DNA of 64,000 nt. Source: Elgaria multicarinata webbii. Its lineage: Eukaryota > Chordata > Lepidosauria > Squamata > Anguidae. A program made the translations under genes and the position numbers. Where the stretch lies: assembly GCF_023053635.1 (NCBI RefSeq), contig NC_086180.1, forward strand, positions 87,149,447 to 87,213,446, read 5' to 3'. Positions 33,660-45,390 of the stretch are shown here, in pieces; the stretch's first letter is position 1; every line of letters starts with the position of its first letter. The notes below the pieces were generated by a model, which did not search any database, was not told where the DNA came from, and saw only the letters and a program-made list of their open reading frames with translations.

Positions 33660-33760
33660 ACATTTATTTATTTATATTTATTTATTACATTTATGTACCG
33701 CACCATAGCCAAAGCTCTCTGGTTGGTGTACAAAACAGTGAACATTAAAAACAAATAATC
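33660..33760 (-). mobile_element. CR1-type LINE 3' tail
   Basis: tttatttatttattacatttatgtaccgcaccatagccaaagctctctgg is the complement of the 3'UTR also present at 2,028. Confidence 0.65.
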
Positions 33761-34106
33761 AAAAATTTAAAGGCATAAAAACAGCAATATCCATTTAAAA
33801 CAATAATAAGTATTATTTCGTTTCTTAAAAAAATTGCATTGCTCAGCTCATAAAAATTCTTCTCACTATGTGACGATTAGTGAATTGCAGTTTTATGTGA
33901 CAATTTCTCCAAACATTAGATAAGCCTTTGCCCTGCTTCAATGCAGTGCCAACCATGAGTGCCACTGTGCCAGGGCCACCATACAGATCTTGGGTTTGCC
34001 ACAAAGTGGCTTCCTGAAAAGCATAACCCTTCCTCACATCCACTGCTTTTGTCCTGAACTTTCTTATTCAGCCAATTATCCCCCGTTGTTGTGGCAAACA
34101 CAGTGA

Positions 34107-34367
34107 GCCAGTGAGGTGTAGTGGCTAAAGTGTTGGACTGGGAGTTGGGAGATCCGGGTTCTAGTCCCCACTCGGCCATGGAAACCCACTGGGTGATTTT
34201 GGGCCAGTCATGCACTCTCAGCCCAACCCACCTCACAGGGTTGTTGTTGCGAGGATAAAAATGGAGAGGAGGAGGAGGAGGAGGAGGAGGAGGAGGATTA
34301 TGTACGCCGCCTTGGGTTCCTTGGAGGAAAAAAGGCGAGATATAAATGCAATGATAAATAATAATAA
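34107..34367 (+). mobile_element. Sauria-type tRNA SINE, nearly complete
   Basis: tRNA-like head with A box (gtagtggctaaagtgttgg) and B-box-like gggttctagtccc, then ggccatggaaacccactggg, ctctcagcccaacccacctc, an expanded (GGA)n, and the end gccttgggttccttggagg ... gcgagatataaatgc. Confidence 0.88.
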
Positions 34368-35156
34368 AAAAATTATTTGGGAAATCCAGCAGGGAAAAAA
34401 ACAGCTAGGGTGAGGGAGTTGCTGGAGAAAAGCAGCTGTTGAGGAAAGGGTTAGACCACCACCCCTTGCCCCTTCTGCCCTGAATATGTTCTTCCTGCTT
34501 TAGGGTGGGACAGTGGTTGATCCATGTTTGTTGCCAAACATATGGTTTGGCCCTAAACACTGTATATGGTAAGTGACATGGAACATATGTCCTAAATTTG
34601 GCCTTCTCCTCGTCAGTTTAGACTTACACTATCTCTAGAAGCTGTTAATTACAGATTAGAAATCCACTCCATATACTTTTGGACACAGAGTCCAACATTT
34701 TTCTTCAGGAAGCCAACAGTCTACCACGGGGGTTAGAACTCGCAGCCATTATACCAAGCCTATATGTTTATGTTGTGGTGAATTCTTAACTTTGTAAACT
34801 GAAAACGTATTACCCACAAAGGTGGAAACAGTGTATACAGTCCGGAATCATCGTTTAATACTACATTTATGCGTTCTCCCTTGTTTATATTCTCTCATGT
34901 CTATGACATGTTTTTGTACTTGTTAATCACCAGTAACTTTGTTATATGTTTATTAAATGTTTGCCAAATGTCTATTGATATTTATTATATGACTGCTGAC
35001 TTGGATAAATCATATTGAGGCTTTTGGTATGTGTACAACACGCTGGGCTTCCCAGACGTAGCGCACTTAACTTCAGGAGTGTTGGTGGATCCTTTCCCTT
35101 TCTTTTCATTCTTTCAGTGAGGGCTCCTCCTTATTTCTTTTTGTTTTTGCTAAACC

Positions 35157-35282
35157 AGGGGTAGGCAACATTTTGGACTACAGTTCCCACAATCCTAGAC
35201 CATTGGCCTTGCTGACGAGGGTTAGTAGGAGTTGCGTTGCAGTCCAAAATATTGAGAGGGCACAGGTTGTCTAACCCTGACC
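35157..35282. repeat. Palindromic repeat (ttttggactacagttccc)
   Basis: Left tggactacagttcccacaat and right gagttgcgttgcagtccaaaat are inverted. Related palindromes occur at 44,262, 47,815, 51,480 and 52,325. Confidence 0.6.
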
Positions 35283-35414
35283 CAAATGATGTCAGAATCA
35301 TGATCAGGCTCATTTTAAAAAACCAACACTTTTTATTAGGGTACAGGAGAGATTCACACTAACTAGATATTTCATGATTAGCTTATTATAAAGCATGAAA
35401 ATAAGCCACTTTAC

Positions 35415-35655
35415 CTGGAGAGTGATATTGGTCTGAGGGCGACTCTTTGCCGAAGGAATTTGCAAGTAGGACTCTTTGTTCACAAAGTTTATGCTGACCA
35501 GCTTTTCACATCTATCACCCTGGTAACCTGACAAGCACTGACAGATGGGCTCATTGGCTTTGATGATGCACTGGGCTCCATTTTGACACTCATAGTTATC
35601 ACATGGGCTGGTGCGAGGCAAGACCATTGGGGGAGAGAACTCACAGAACAGTCCA
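35415..35655 (-). CDS. SLIT2: SLIT2 exon, cleavage region, EGF6 and start of laminin G
   Basis: 241 nt, acceptor tgcatctag and donor gtaaag. It encodes [23 protein letters not shown]6 up to GYQGDRCEK, and the first LamG strands [20 protein letters not shown] and [13 protein letters not shown]2 is known to be cut just before EGF6, and the [11 protein letters not shown] surround is intact. Confidence 0.96.
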
Positions 35656-35745
35656 CTAGATGCAAAGGGAGATACAATTACATCAAACACGTTTCTCTCA
35701 CCCATGAGATAACAGATACTCTGTCATGTCCTAAATGGCTCTCAC

Positions 35746-35883
35746 CTGTACCCTTCAGGGCATTTGCATGTGTAGCCATTCACTGCATCAGTACACTGTG
35801 CTCCATTTTTACATTTGTTGTCCTGGCAGTCATCATAGTCCATATCACAGTGTTCTCCTACGTAGCCAGGTGTGCAATTGCAT
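35746..35883 (-). CDS. SLIT2: SLIT2 exon, end of EGF4 and EGF5
   Basis: 138 nt, acceptor attctatag and donor gtgaga. It encodes [38 protein letters not shown] and CPEGY with a split Ser. EGF5 is of the calcium-binding type (DxDxDDCxD). Confidence 0.96.
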
Positions 35884-35929
35884 CTATAGAATGGAAAAAT
35901 ACAAGGTAAATGCAATTCCTAACTCCTAA

Positions 35930-36218
35930 GCAGCAGGCTCAAGAAAGAGAGAAAAGATGGAATAATGGGCTCAAATTAAAGGAAGCCAGATTCCAGCTGG
36001 ACATCAGGAAAAACTTCCTGACTGTTAGAGCAGTACGACAATGGAATCAGTTACCTAAGGAGGTTGTGGGCTCTCCCACCCTAGAGGCCTTCAAGAGGCA
36101 GCTGGACAACCATCTGTCAGGGATGCTTTAGAGTGGATTCCTGCATTGAGCAGGGGGTTGGACTCGATGGCCTTGTAGGCCCCTTCCAACTCTGCTATTT
36201 TATGATTCTATGACTGGT
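35930..36218 (+). mobile_element. CR1 LINE 3' end
   Basis: Encodes KEARFQLDIRKNFLTVRAVR, QWNQLPKEVVGSPTLEAFKR and QLDNHLSGML, followed by the CR1 tail gttggactcgatggcc ... ctatgattctatga. It begins only about 50 bp from the EGF5 exon acceptor. Confidence 0.85.
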
Positions 36219-37434
36219 GTCATTTCAAATTACTACAAAGTGTAAGCAGTGTTCAGGGAAAAGAATATCTTGAAATTCTGAGATGCGTTGCACTGCACTT
36301 TAAATAAAATACTTTAGATCTTAGTGTTGAAAGCTAGTATTATTGACTGAAGACCTTGCTTTGCATGAGAGACCACAATTTAATATTTCTAGGCTTTTTC
36401 TTGTTTGCTTCTCTGTCTGATTATATGATATTATATCACATATTAAGACTGTACATCTTGAGGGCTCCCATGAATCATTCTGACACCTCTCCTTTCAACT
36501 GGAGTACACACATACTTTTTTCAAAATTAGCAAATATATGAACCTCACTTGGAGAGAGCCAGACAAATATTCCAAGATTTTTTGCTTTGGAGTTATACAT
36601 TTTTACTTGAAAATAGTGACTGAACCAAGAGTACATTTTACATCAAATTAGCATGAGCAGAAACACATTTTACCATCGAACAAAGATGAAAAAATGAGAC
36701 AAGAGGTTTAGCTCTGTTACCTATGAAGTTTTAACTCTACATTTCTTTAGAGTAAATGTCAAGATTATTTTACCAAATTTGTCAGTTCCTCAGAAAAAGT
36801 TCAGTCTGTGTGGGGACAGGGGAGACGGGACTGTCAAAAACAATATTTTCTCCTTCTAGAAGCATAGCAATGAGGCCAGTCTAGAATTGGACTACTAGGG
36901 CTGTGTTACACAGGAGCTGGCTCTCTGATATGTGGACTGTGTGCTGTAGATTTAATTGGTATTATCCCGATACCTTGACTCAAGAATCCATTTTTTTTTC
37001 CAGAAGGCACAGCCTGAAAACTACCAGGAATGTTGTGAAAGCTATGGAACCACCGCAGAGCCACAAGAGACACAGAATGTTTCCTCTTTGATTAAAGAAG
37101 ACTGTTCACTGCAAGTGAACTAATCCATGTGGGTTCTTTTGAACTGGCCAATGAAAAGTCCCGATGGGAAAAATGATCCAGTCCTGAAACGTTCTGTTCA
37201 GTTGCCAGAACCAAACCATTGTCCCTTTGCTTTAACCCATCTTGGGTCCAGCCTCAAAGCTATCAAGCTCTTTGTTTTGAATCGTATAACTACCTTGGAG
37301 TTCAGGCAGGTAGTCTTTCTGCGTGGGTATCCCTCAAGCTGGCATGTTCTCACTCTGAGAATAACCTGGGATCTGATTGATTCCTCCTGAACCTTTTGTA
37401 GTACAATTTTTGGTCCACTCTGGTGCCTACCCCA

Positions 37435-39965
37435 CATTGCCAGGGCCTCTACTTTACTTCCTCTTTTCCTCCAGAGAGATGAACAGTTTTCACTGCTGAA
37501 CAGTTCTCACTGTTAGAAAGTTTCTCCTAATTTTATTATTATTATTATTATTATTATTTATTTATATAGCACCATCAATGTACATGGTGCTGTACAGAGT
37601 AAAACAGTAAATAGCAAGACTCTGCCGCATAGGCTTACAATCTAATAAAATCATAGTAAAACAATAAGGAGGGGAAGAGAATGCCAACAGGTACAGGGAA
37701 GGGTAAGCAGGCACAGGGTAGGGAAAAACTAACAGTAGAAAGTAACAGTAGAAGTCTGCACAACATCAAGTTTTAAAAGCTTTAGGAAAAAGAAAAGTTT
37801 TTAGTTGAGCTTTAAAAGCTGTGGTTGAACTTGTAGTTCTCAAATGTTCTGGAAGAGCGTTCCAGGCGTAAGGGGCAGCAGACGAAAATGGACGAAGCCG
37901 AGCAAGGGAAGTAGAGGCCCTTGGGCAGGCGAGAAACATGGCATCAGAGGAGCGAAGAGCACGAGCGGGGCAATAGTGTGAGATGAGAGAGGAGAGATAG
38001 GAAGGAGCTAGACCGTGAAAAGCTTTGAAGGTTAACAGGAGAAGTTTATATTGGATTCTGAAGTGAATTGGAAGCCAATGAAGAGATTTCAGAAGCGGAG
38101 TAACATGGTCGGAGCGGCGTGCTAAGAAGATGATCTTTGCGGCAGAGTGGTGAACAGAAACCAACGGGCTGATGTGAGAAGAAGGAAGGCCAGAGAGAAG
38201 AAGGTTGCAGTAGTCCAACCGTGAAATAACCAGTGCATGAACAAGCGTCTTGGCAGAAGAGACAGACAAAAATGATCGAATCCTGGCAATATTATACAGG
38301 AAAAATCGACAAGATTTAGCTACTGCCTCAATATGAGGAATAAAGGAGAGCGAGGAGTCGAAGATAAAGCCAAGGCTACGAGCTTCCTTGACCGGAGTAA
38401 GCGTAACATCATTGACAGTAAGAGAGAATGAGAGATGAGGAGAAGGTTTAGGAGGAAAAACAAGCAATTCAGTCTTTGCCATGTTAAGCTTCAAGCGACG
38501 ATGAAGCAGCCAAGCTGAGATATCTGAAAGACATGCCGAGATACGATCGTGAACATCAGGAGAAAGTTCCGGAGATGACAGATATAGTTGTGTATCATCG
38601 GCGTACAGATGATATTGGAGACCATGAGATTGAATAAGCTTGCCCAAGGGCAACATGTATAAGGAAAACAACAACGGGCCAAGCACCGAGCCTTGCGGAA
38701 CCCCTACTGAAAGGGGAAAGGAGGAAGACGAGCTGCCATTAGTCAACACGCTGAAAGAGCGACCCGCTAGATAGGAGGCAAACCAGTTATAGACAGAGCC
38801 ACAAAATCCAAGGTCATGAAGGGAATCTAAGAGAAGATCATGATCAACCGTGTCAAAGGCTGCAGTTAGATCAAGGAGAATAAGAACGGAATAATGGCCT
38901 TTAGACTTGGCAGTAAGGAGATCATTGGTGATCTTAGTAAGGGCTGTTTCGGTGGAATGCAGAGGACGGAATCCAGATTGAAATGGATCCAAAGCAGAGT
39001 TACTACAAAGAAAGTCAAGACAGCGAGAGTAGACCGCACGCTCCAGGATCTTTGAAACAAACGGCAACAAAGAGACAGGTCGGTAGTTAGACAGAGATAG
39101 CCTATCAAGAGTAGGTTTCTTGAGAATGGGAGAGACTGTAGCATGTTTAAAAGCAGAAGGAAATGAACCAGAGGACAGAGAAAGATTAATAATATGTAGC
39201 AAGGAAGGGAGGATAGCAGGAATAAGATTAATAAAGACGCGAGAAGGAATCGGATCACGAGAACAAGTGGAAGGCTTCGAAGAGCGCAGTATTGTAGACA
39301 GTTCATCCGCAGAGACCGAAGGAAACGCAGAGAAATTTGCAGGAGGAGCTGACAGATGAGGAACAGGAACTGGAAGAGGAGCAGAGCTGGCCAGATCAGA
39401 GCGGATAGTTTGGATTTTAGCATTGAAAAAAGAGGCAAAGTTGTTAGCAGACAGAGAGGCGGGGAGAGATGGCGGATTAGGCTTCAGAAGAGAATTGAAG
39501 GACGCAAAGAGCCGCTGAGGATGCCTAGCATTTGACTGGATCAGCGTTGAGTAGTACTGCTGTTTGGCCAGTGAGATGGCAGAAGAGAAAGAGGAAAGTA
39601 CAAATTTGTAATGGACAAAGTCTGCCCGGTCCCTGGTCTTACGCCAAAGGCGTTCAGCTGCCCGGGAACAAGAGCGAATTTTTAGCCAAAATCTGCTTCC
39701 CTGCAATTTCCACCTATTGGTTCTACTCCTGCCCTCTAGAGCAACAGAGAGCAAGGTTGCGCCATCTTCTGCATGACAACCTTTCAGATACTTGAAGTTC
39801 ATGATTGTGTCTCCGCTTAATATCTTCTCTTCTCCAAGCTAGACATTTAAGCAGCTCTTCCTCAAAGGAATTGGTTTCCAGACCCCATACCACCCTGGTC
39901 ATTCTTCTCTGGATGTGCTCAGTTCATAATGCCCTTCTTAAAATGTGGTTTCCCCACCCACTGAC
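37435..39965 (-). mobile_element. Older CR1 LINE split by an L2 insertion
   Basis: 39,965-39,677 on the minus strand reads as CR1 (aaccaattcctttgagg, [33 protein letters not shown]). It resumes at 37,534-37,435 as aggagaaactttctaacagtgagaactgttc, which would directly follow in an intact CR1. AATTTT flanks the L2 on both sides (37,529-37,534 and 39,677-39,682), a likely target duplication. Confidence 0.8.
37535..39676 (-). mobile_element. L2-type LINE, 5'-truncated, reverse transcriptase open
   Basis: An uninterrupted minus-strand frame of about 636 codons runs to a stop at 37,766, with the linker ([13 protein letters not shown]), RT motifs [31 protein letters not shown] and [13 protein letters not shown], and the C-terminal [12 protein letters not shown] and [12 protein letters not shown]. 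The endonuclease is missing, so it cannot move by itself. The 3'UTR (37,535-37,765) ends in ggtgctatataaataaat and ATT units. The open frame suggests a young copy. The first ~42 codons of the 678-codon ORF (from 39,802) are CR1, not L2. L2 versus CR1 clade is judged by motif only. Confidence 0.85.
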
Positions 39966-40365
39966 CCATTTTATTCTACGGACCTCCTAATGTCTGTGGC
40001 AGAATTTAATAATTTCCAAAGTGGGATTAGATATCCATATCTTGAAGAAAGCTAGTTTTGTTGTGGAACTCGCTGCTACTAGGAAAAATAGTAGCTGCAG
40101 CATTAATTCAACTTCTATAAATATGTACATTATTTATGCTGTTGTTATTACACTGTGAGGGTGGGAAACCAAACTGTTAGCCTTTTTTAAAGTATAACTT
40201 AGAAGTTAATATTCTGAAATCTGGCTTTCCTAAAGTCTTTCTTGATACAGCCTCGCTATATATGGAACAATATTTCTTTAATGATACCCTAGGATTGCTT
40301 GCTTGAGAGGGAGGGAGAGAAAAAGAGAGGGAGAGAATTGTGCCTTCTAATGATGCTGCTGCTTG

Positions 40366-40587
40366 CATTTATATCCTGCCTTTTTTCTTCCAAGGAACCC
40401 AAGGCAGCATGCATCCTCCTCCTCTCCATTTTATCCTCACAACAACAACCCTGTGAGGTGGGTTGGGCTGAGAGTCTGTGACTGGCCCAAAGTCACCCAG
40501 TCGGTTTCCTTGGCCGAGTGGGGCCTAGAACCCGGATCGCCCCACTCCCAGTCCGACACTTTAGCCACTATACCACACCGGCTCTCC
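40366..40587 (-). mobile_element. Sauria-type tRNA SINE
   Basis: Complement of the SINE: tatatcctgcc, ttccaaggaacccaaggcag, cctgtgaggtgggttgggctgagag, tgactggcccaaagtcaccc, agaacccggatcgcccc and the tRNA head cgacactttagccactatacca. Confidence 0.88.
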
Positions 40588-41639
40588 AGAGGTGATAATG
40601 GTCTCCAGAGTTGCTTATTCATGCTGCCATTTTCTGTGTCCTTGCAAGGAGCCATTTCTGCTGCTAAATGTACAGGCCCCAGGGGGCCCCAAAAGAAAAG
40701 GCCCTAGTTTTAAAAGCTCCCGAAGAAGAACAGTCTACTGTTTGACCAAGAAGATATGTGAGTAAGTGAGTTATCCTTAATTTATAAGAGGTTATTTATT
40801 TCACTGTGATTTTGTGTTAAAAAATTCTTTCATAATCCTGGATATTTATTGAGTAGTGGTAAATTTTCTGAAATAATAATCAGCAGTGCTGGTCTGGGAG
40901 GGTAAGACAGCTCCTTCTCTCAAAGAAGGTGGTTAAGGAATCCTCTCTGAGTCTCTGGCGAATTCCTGAGTATTGTGCTTTACCTGTAACATTGCTAAAA
41001 TACGAAAGACTGTAATACAGGAAGCAATTATAAGTTACTGATGAGTCTGACACAATTATATGAGAACCAAGGCCTGGCTCAGCATTTCTGTTATGCAGGT
41101 ATAAATCCTAAACAAGTTAAAGATTTCAATTAGGGCATCGCTTGCGGGTGCATTCCCCATGAATAAAAATGCAATGTGGCAAGTGACCAATGTGCTTTCC
41201 ACAAAACTGGCTTATCTGATCATTAGTGAAATTCCTTCCTACTTTTATCAGCTGTAACACATTACCCATCCTCCATTCTTCCAATAAATTTCTCTTTGTT
41301 GAGGTGCACCATGAATTGGCCCAGCAAGACAAATGCAGGTCCCTAACCATGTGGTTGACGATACCCCTTGTTTTGACAGCCCCAGGCAACCTACAAAAAC
41401 AGGTTTATCAAAGCCCAGTATTGGCTTGCATACATGGCTACTGGTGGGCTTTGTTCGGGTTGCTGTAGAAGCCTGTTCTATTGCTTTAGCACCAGTGTCC
41501 CCACTTCTGATTTCCCACTCCAGTTGTAGCCATCTCTAATGACTCAAAGAAAGGGAACAAATCAGTGAGAAAATGAACGAGGAGGAACCATGCTTCTCAA
41601 AAGACTGGCTCCACTTCATAGGTGTAGGTTTGCATGGAT

Positions 41640-42240
41640 TAACAAAGGAAGGTTAGCAATTTAAAAGAGAAACCAATGTTTAAATGACAACTCACAAGTG
41701 GCCTAATGTAATTTTGGCATAACAAAACGAAGTAAACAAAGCAGGTGCAGATCAGAACAGCAGCTTTCCCAAAAGTCCATGAAAAACTACTTTTCAAGTG
41801 CATACTAATTAATGATAATAAGGATGTCAATTTAATTAAAGATTAGCTTTCCTGGTGATGAACCTCATTCTTGTATAATGGGTTTCAATGTGTCTTGCTA
41901 ATAACCCATCTTGTAATTGCAGCTTTATAATCCAGCTTTAATTTAATGTAATTATTCACTTCCTAGTCCAAGAAACTGAAAGGATTTTGTGTGGATTGTT
42001 ACACAGGATAAAAACTCTCCGTTCTTCATTGTCTGTAGTTAATCCTCACTGCTAGGAAACTGGTCACTGAACAGAGAATCCTCATGTTATTACATGGGGC
42101 TCCATGCGAACCAAAGGAAAAACGTATTGAGCCATTATTCTGTGATCACAACTCCTGTGAATGAAGACTGACAGCACAATTCACCCCAATGAAAACAAAG
42201 CCCGCAGCCATTCAGGAGAACAAAGCAGTGATTAAAAACA
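41640..42240. other. Repeat-free AT-rich block near the EGF4 exon, possible conserved element
   Basis: 600 bp with no transposon marks and several homeodomain-type ATTA/TAAT cores (actaattaatgataa, tttaattaaagatta, ctttaatttaatgtaattattc). Function is not shown by sequence. Confidence 0.35.
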
Positions 42241-42270
42241 CAAAGTGGACTATAAGGATACAGGGCTTAC

Positions 42271-42364
42271 TTGTATCCTTTGGGCGTCAGGATGCACTTT
42301 GAGTCATGCTGACAGGGGTTCAGGTCTTGGGCACAGAAATCCAGCTTCTCCTCACACAGCTCAC
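42271..42364 (-). CDS. SLIT2: SLIT2 exon, EGF4
   Basis: 94 nt, acceptor tgttacag and donor gtaagc. It encodes (G)[20 protein letters not shown] and [10 protein letters not shown], ending in two bases of a Lys codon. Confidence 0.96.
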
Positions 42365-43098
42365 CTGTAACAAAGTATATCCAGTCAGCACAACCAGACC
42401 ACCAGAGGACCTGAGAAGTAAAATGTATGCACTACTTATTCCTATAGCAACTCTTCGTACAACCAAACAGCTCTTGTAAGCTAAAACACTTGGCAAATGA
42501 CTATGTCTCACCCACCCCTCTCAGTGTAATCTTGCCTTTCAGACTTTTCTGCAGCGACATTTCTTTATGCACAAAACTGCCATTTCAACTTGTTTGCTTA
42601 TATACTTGGATTTGCTGGAGGCCATCAATAATAATCAAGTCTACAAGATTCAGACAGACATGTAAGACTGCTCCAAAGAAGTTGCTTAGCAGACTGACAA
42701 TAAATGTTCCCCGTTGTGCCAAGTCATCAGTAGATCTGTCATCCTACTCATTGACTAATCAACTCACTGAAAATCTTACATCGCAGTTGAGGTTTCAAAA
42801 CTGTTTAATAAAGTTAATAGTATATCTTGGCTAAAGAGAGTCATGCTTTTTGTCCCACCTACAATAATTTTATACACATCACATCTTAATTCTATATCAT
42901 TGCAAAGGTGTTCCAAGCCTCTTTTACAGGTGGGTCCCACTTTTACAGCACCCCACATGTGAACTCACACAGGCCTAGTTCACCCTCTGCTTAGTGGGCA
43001 CTGGAGTTTCTTCTCCTTTGCGTCTTCCCATGACACCCAGAAGCTTGTACATCTCAGAAACATTTGTGTGGGCCAATGACAGAATGATGCCTAGCTAC

Positions 43099-43437
43099 GG
43101 GCTCATCTACACCAAGCAGGATATTCCACTATGAAAGTGGTATATAAAAGGCAGGAGCCACACGACTGCTTTATTACGGTATTGAAGTACACTGACAACT
43201 GTTGGGGCCCATTGACACAGACCATAGACCACTTTCATACCACTTTCATAGTGTTATATCCTGCTTGGTGTAGATGTGTCACGGGCCCCAACAGTTGTCA
43301 GTGCACTTCAGTACCACTATAAGGCAGTAGTGTAGATCCTGCAGGGCACTTCAACATCACGATGAAGCAGTCGTGTGGCTCCTGCCTTTTATATACCACT
43401 TTCATAGTGGAATATCCAGCTTGGTGTAGATGAGCCC
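43099..43437. repeat. Family B MITE, two copies fused
   Basis: Outer ends gggctcatctacaccaagcaggatattccac and gtggaatatccagcttggtgtagatgagccc are inverted. A second inner end (atatcctgcttggtgtagatgtg, 43,254-43,277) shows two units joined, one after the other, sharing gccccaacagttgtcagtg. Confidence 0.8.
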
Positions 43438-43903
43438 TTGGAAAGAGAATGATATCTGAATAGGTAGAAACCTTAGTATTGGCTCCATCTACGTTGCTCC
43501 ACTGTACCACTGCAGGAAGTAGTGACAGGGAAACAGTTTACATACAAAAAGGCCACAGTCAGGTTCATTCAGTGGGTCTCAAACTGAGCTTTAACTATGG
43601 CCACAGGTGCAACCACAATATAGCCTCCTCATCAATGGTTCTCCTGACTGCTGATCCTTTCCTTCCCATTGGAACAAATATTGCTCTATTGACTTATATA
43701 GAAAAGAGACCAGTGGTAAGGGATGCACACCCGCTCCAGCTCTAGTCTCAAAGGGCCTGAGCATGGACAAGTGTAGCCCCACCCCCAGCAACCAATGGTT
43801 TTCTGTTCCTACTCACTTAGCCTTCCTGCAGTCAGCATTCATTGCCCCTTTCCCTTCGCAGCACTGTCCTCCTACCTTCCACTTTACAACTTAGTGGACA
43901 CAC

Positions 43904-44025
43904 TGGCCTGGTTCAGACAACATGCTAAATCATGTTGCCTAACCACAAAATAGTTAAGGGAATGCATTCCCTAAACCATTTTGTAGTTAAGCAGCATGGT
44001 TTAGTGTGTTGTCTGAACCAGGCCA
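43904..44025. repeat. Family C MITE, 122-bp hairpin
   Basis: Ends tggcctggttcagacaacatgctaaa and tttagtgtgttgtctgaaccaggcca are inverted almost perfectly, and the middle (gttaaggg ... ttgtagttaagcagcatg) pairs too. Confidence 0.85.
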
Positions 44026-44261
44026 TTGATGCTCTCCAGTTGCCATATGCAGCCATTATGACCACATTTGAAAAACCACACTTTATATAGTCACAACAAG
44101 CTAATCAGTGCTGAATACTTTTTCACTGGGAAAAACGCTTGACTCGCAAAAACAGATTTTAAATATCTCTGGTACTGATTCATCCTTTTAATGGTACCAT
44201 TAACTACAAGAGCATTAACTGTCAATTGTCTAGAATTATTGACAAGTATACAGTAAGACAG

Positions 44262-44345
44262 CCTTCCCCAACCTGGTGCTTTCCAGATGTTTTAAACTGC
44301 AATTCCAAAGTTTCCTGGCCATTGGCCGTAACATCTGAAGAATAC
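44262..44345. repeat. Palindromic repeat fragment (ttccccaacctggtgc)
   Basis: ccttccccaacctggtgctttccagatgtt, then aactgcaattcc and ggccattggcc: half of a common reptile palindromic repeat; compare 47,815. Confidence 0.6.
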
Positions 44346-44529
44346 AAGATTGAGGATGACTTCTGTAAGGTAACAGCTGTGGATCCAGGCACTGTGCAAA
44401 TAGTTCTATGAGCACAAAGGTGGTTTATCTTATTTTTATTGAACAGCAACCCCCATGTTGCATGTCAAACCTCCTTTGAAACAGAATAGTTTCATAAGCA
44501 GTTTGTGATATGACATGAAAGGAGATAAG

Positions 44530-44635
44530 CAACCCCCCCCCCCACACACACAAACTACAGGACACACACACATAGCCTTTGGAGTGTGATTATACACACA
44601 CATGTGCGCACGCACACTCACACACACACACAAAG
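44530..44635 (+). repeat. CA-rich low-complexity stretch
   Basis: Interrupted CA runs beginning with a 10-12 nt C run. Confidence 0.9.
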
Positions 44636-44779
44636 AGAAGAGAGGGCCAGGTAGATCAGCAAAGCAAAAGCAATTCGTATGAACAGTAAATATACTAATC
44701 TTTGTTACAGTTGTCACTGAACTCAACCAATTTTCAACAGTTTGGGGTGGGGTAATCAGTAATCCTCTCATGGAAGTGT

Positions 44780-44985
44780 CTGAATGTTACCTAGGGAGGT
44801 TGCCTAGGGAGGCAGTTACCTAGGGAGGTTGTGGGCTCTCCCACACTAGAGGCCTTCAAGAGGCAGCTGGACAAGCATCTGTCAGGGATGCTGTAGGGTG
44901 GATTCCTGCATTGAGCAGGGGGTTGGACTCGATGGCCTTGTAGGCCCCTTCCAACTCTGCTATTCTATGATTCTATGTCCTTCAT
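44780..44985 (+). mobile_element. CR1 LINE 3' end
   Basis: Reads gttgtgggctctcccacac, ggccttcaagaggcagctgg, ggggttggactcgatggcc and ends gctattctatgattctatg. A local triplication of cctagggagg lies at its 5' edge. Confidence 0.85.
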
Positions 44986-45009
44986 AGACTTGAAATCCAT
45001 AGATCCAAT

Positions 45010-45390
45010 TGGTATGAAACTTTCATGATTTGTTGCACCTCTATTTGGGATGGTTTTAGTCATAGTGACAATTTAACAAAATAGTGGCCAATCAATGTTC
45101 ATACAGTCACTGCTTCTATGCCATTTGATTATTATGAAAGCTTCAAGATTTGTTCTACCTCCATCTGGGATGGTTTTAGGCAGAGTGAAAATTCCGACTG
45201 CCACCTTGGAAAACAAATGGTGGCTGATTGAAATGTTTGGACACTCACTGCCTCTGCTATTTGATCGATTGTTATGAAACTTTTAGAATTTGTTCTACCT
45301 CTATCTGGGATGGTTTAGGCACAGCAAACATTTCAACTGCCATCTTGAAACAAAATGGCAGTGAGTCAATTTTTTAAAGTATTTATACCT
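45010..45390 (+). repeat. Degenerate tandem repeat, three units of about 121-128 bp
   Basis: gtatgaaactttcatgatttgtt (45,011), ttatgaaagcttcaagatttgtt (45,132) and ttatgaaacttttagaatttgtt (45,260) each lead into ctacctc.atctgggatggttt and a atggtgg/aatggc end. Confidence 0.8.

Larger units (their letters stand above)
33568..35414. other. SLIT2 intron within laminin G (upstream part)
   Basis: Contains a LINE tail (33,660-33,760), a SINE (34,107-34,367) and a palindromic repeat (35,157-35,282). 34,400-35,150 shows nothing recognisable. Confidence 0.55.
35884..42270. other. SLIT2 intron between EGF4 and EGF5 exons
   Basis: Contains a CR1 tail (35,930-36,218), the nested CR1/L2 (37,435-39,965), a SINE (40,366-40,587) and an AT-rich repeat-free block (41,640-42,240). 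36,240-37,430 and 40,600-41,640 show nothing recognisable. Confidence 0.6.

Noticed and set aside
37766-39802. 678-residue ORF as a host gene
   Set aside because: It has LINE reverse transcriptase motifs, and its N-terminus belongs to a different LINE into which it inserted.
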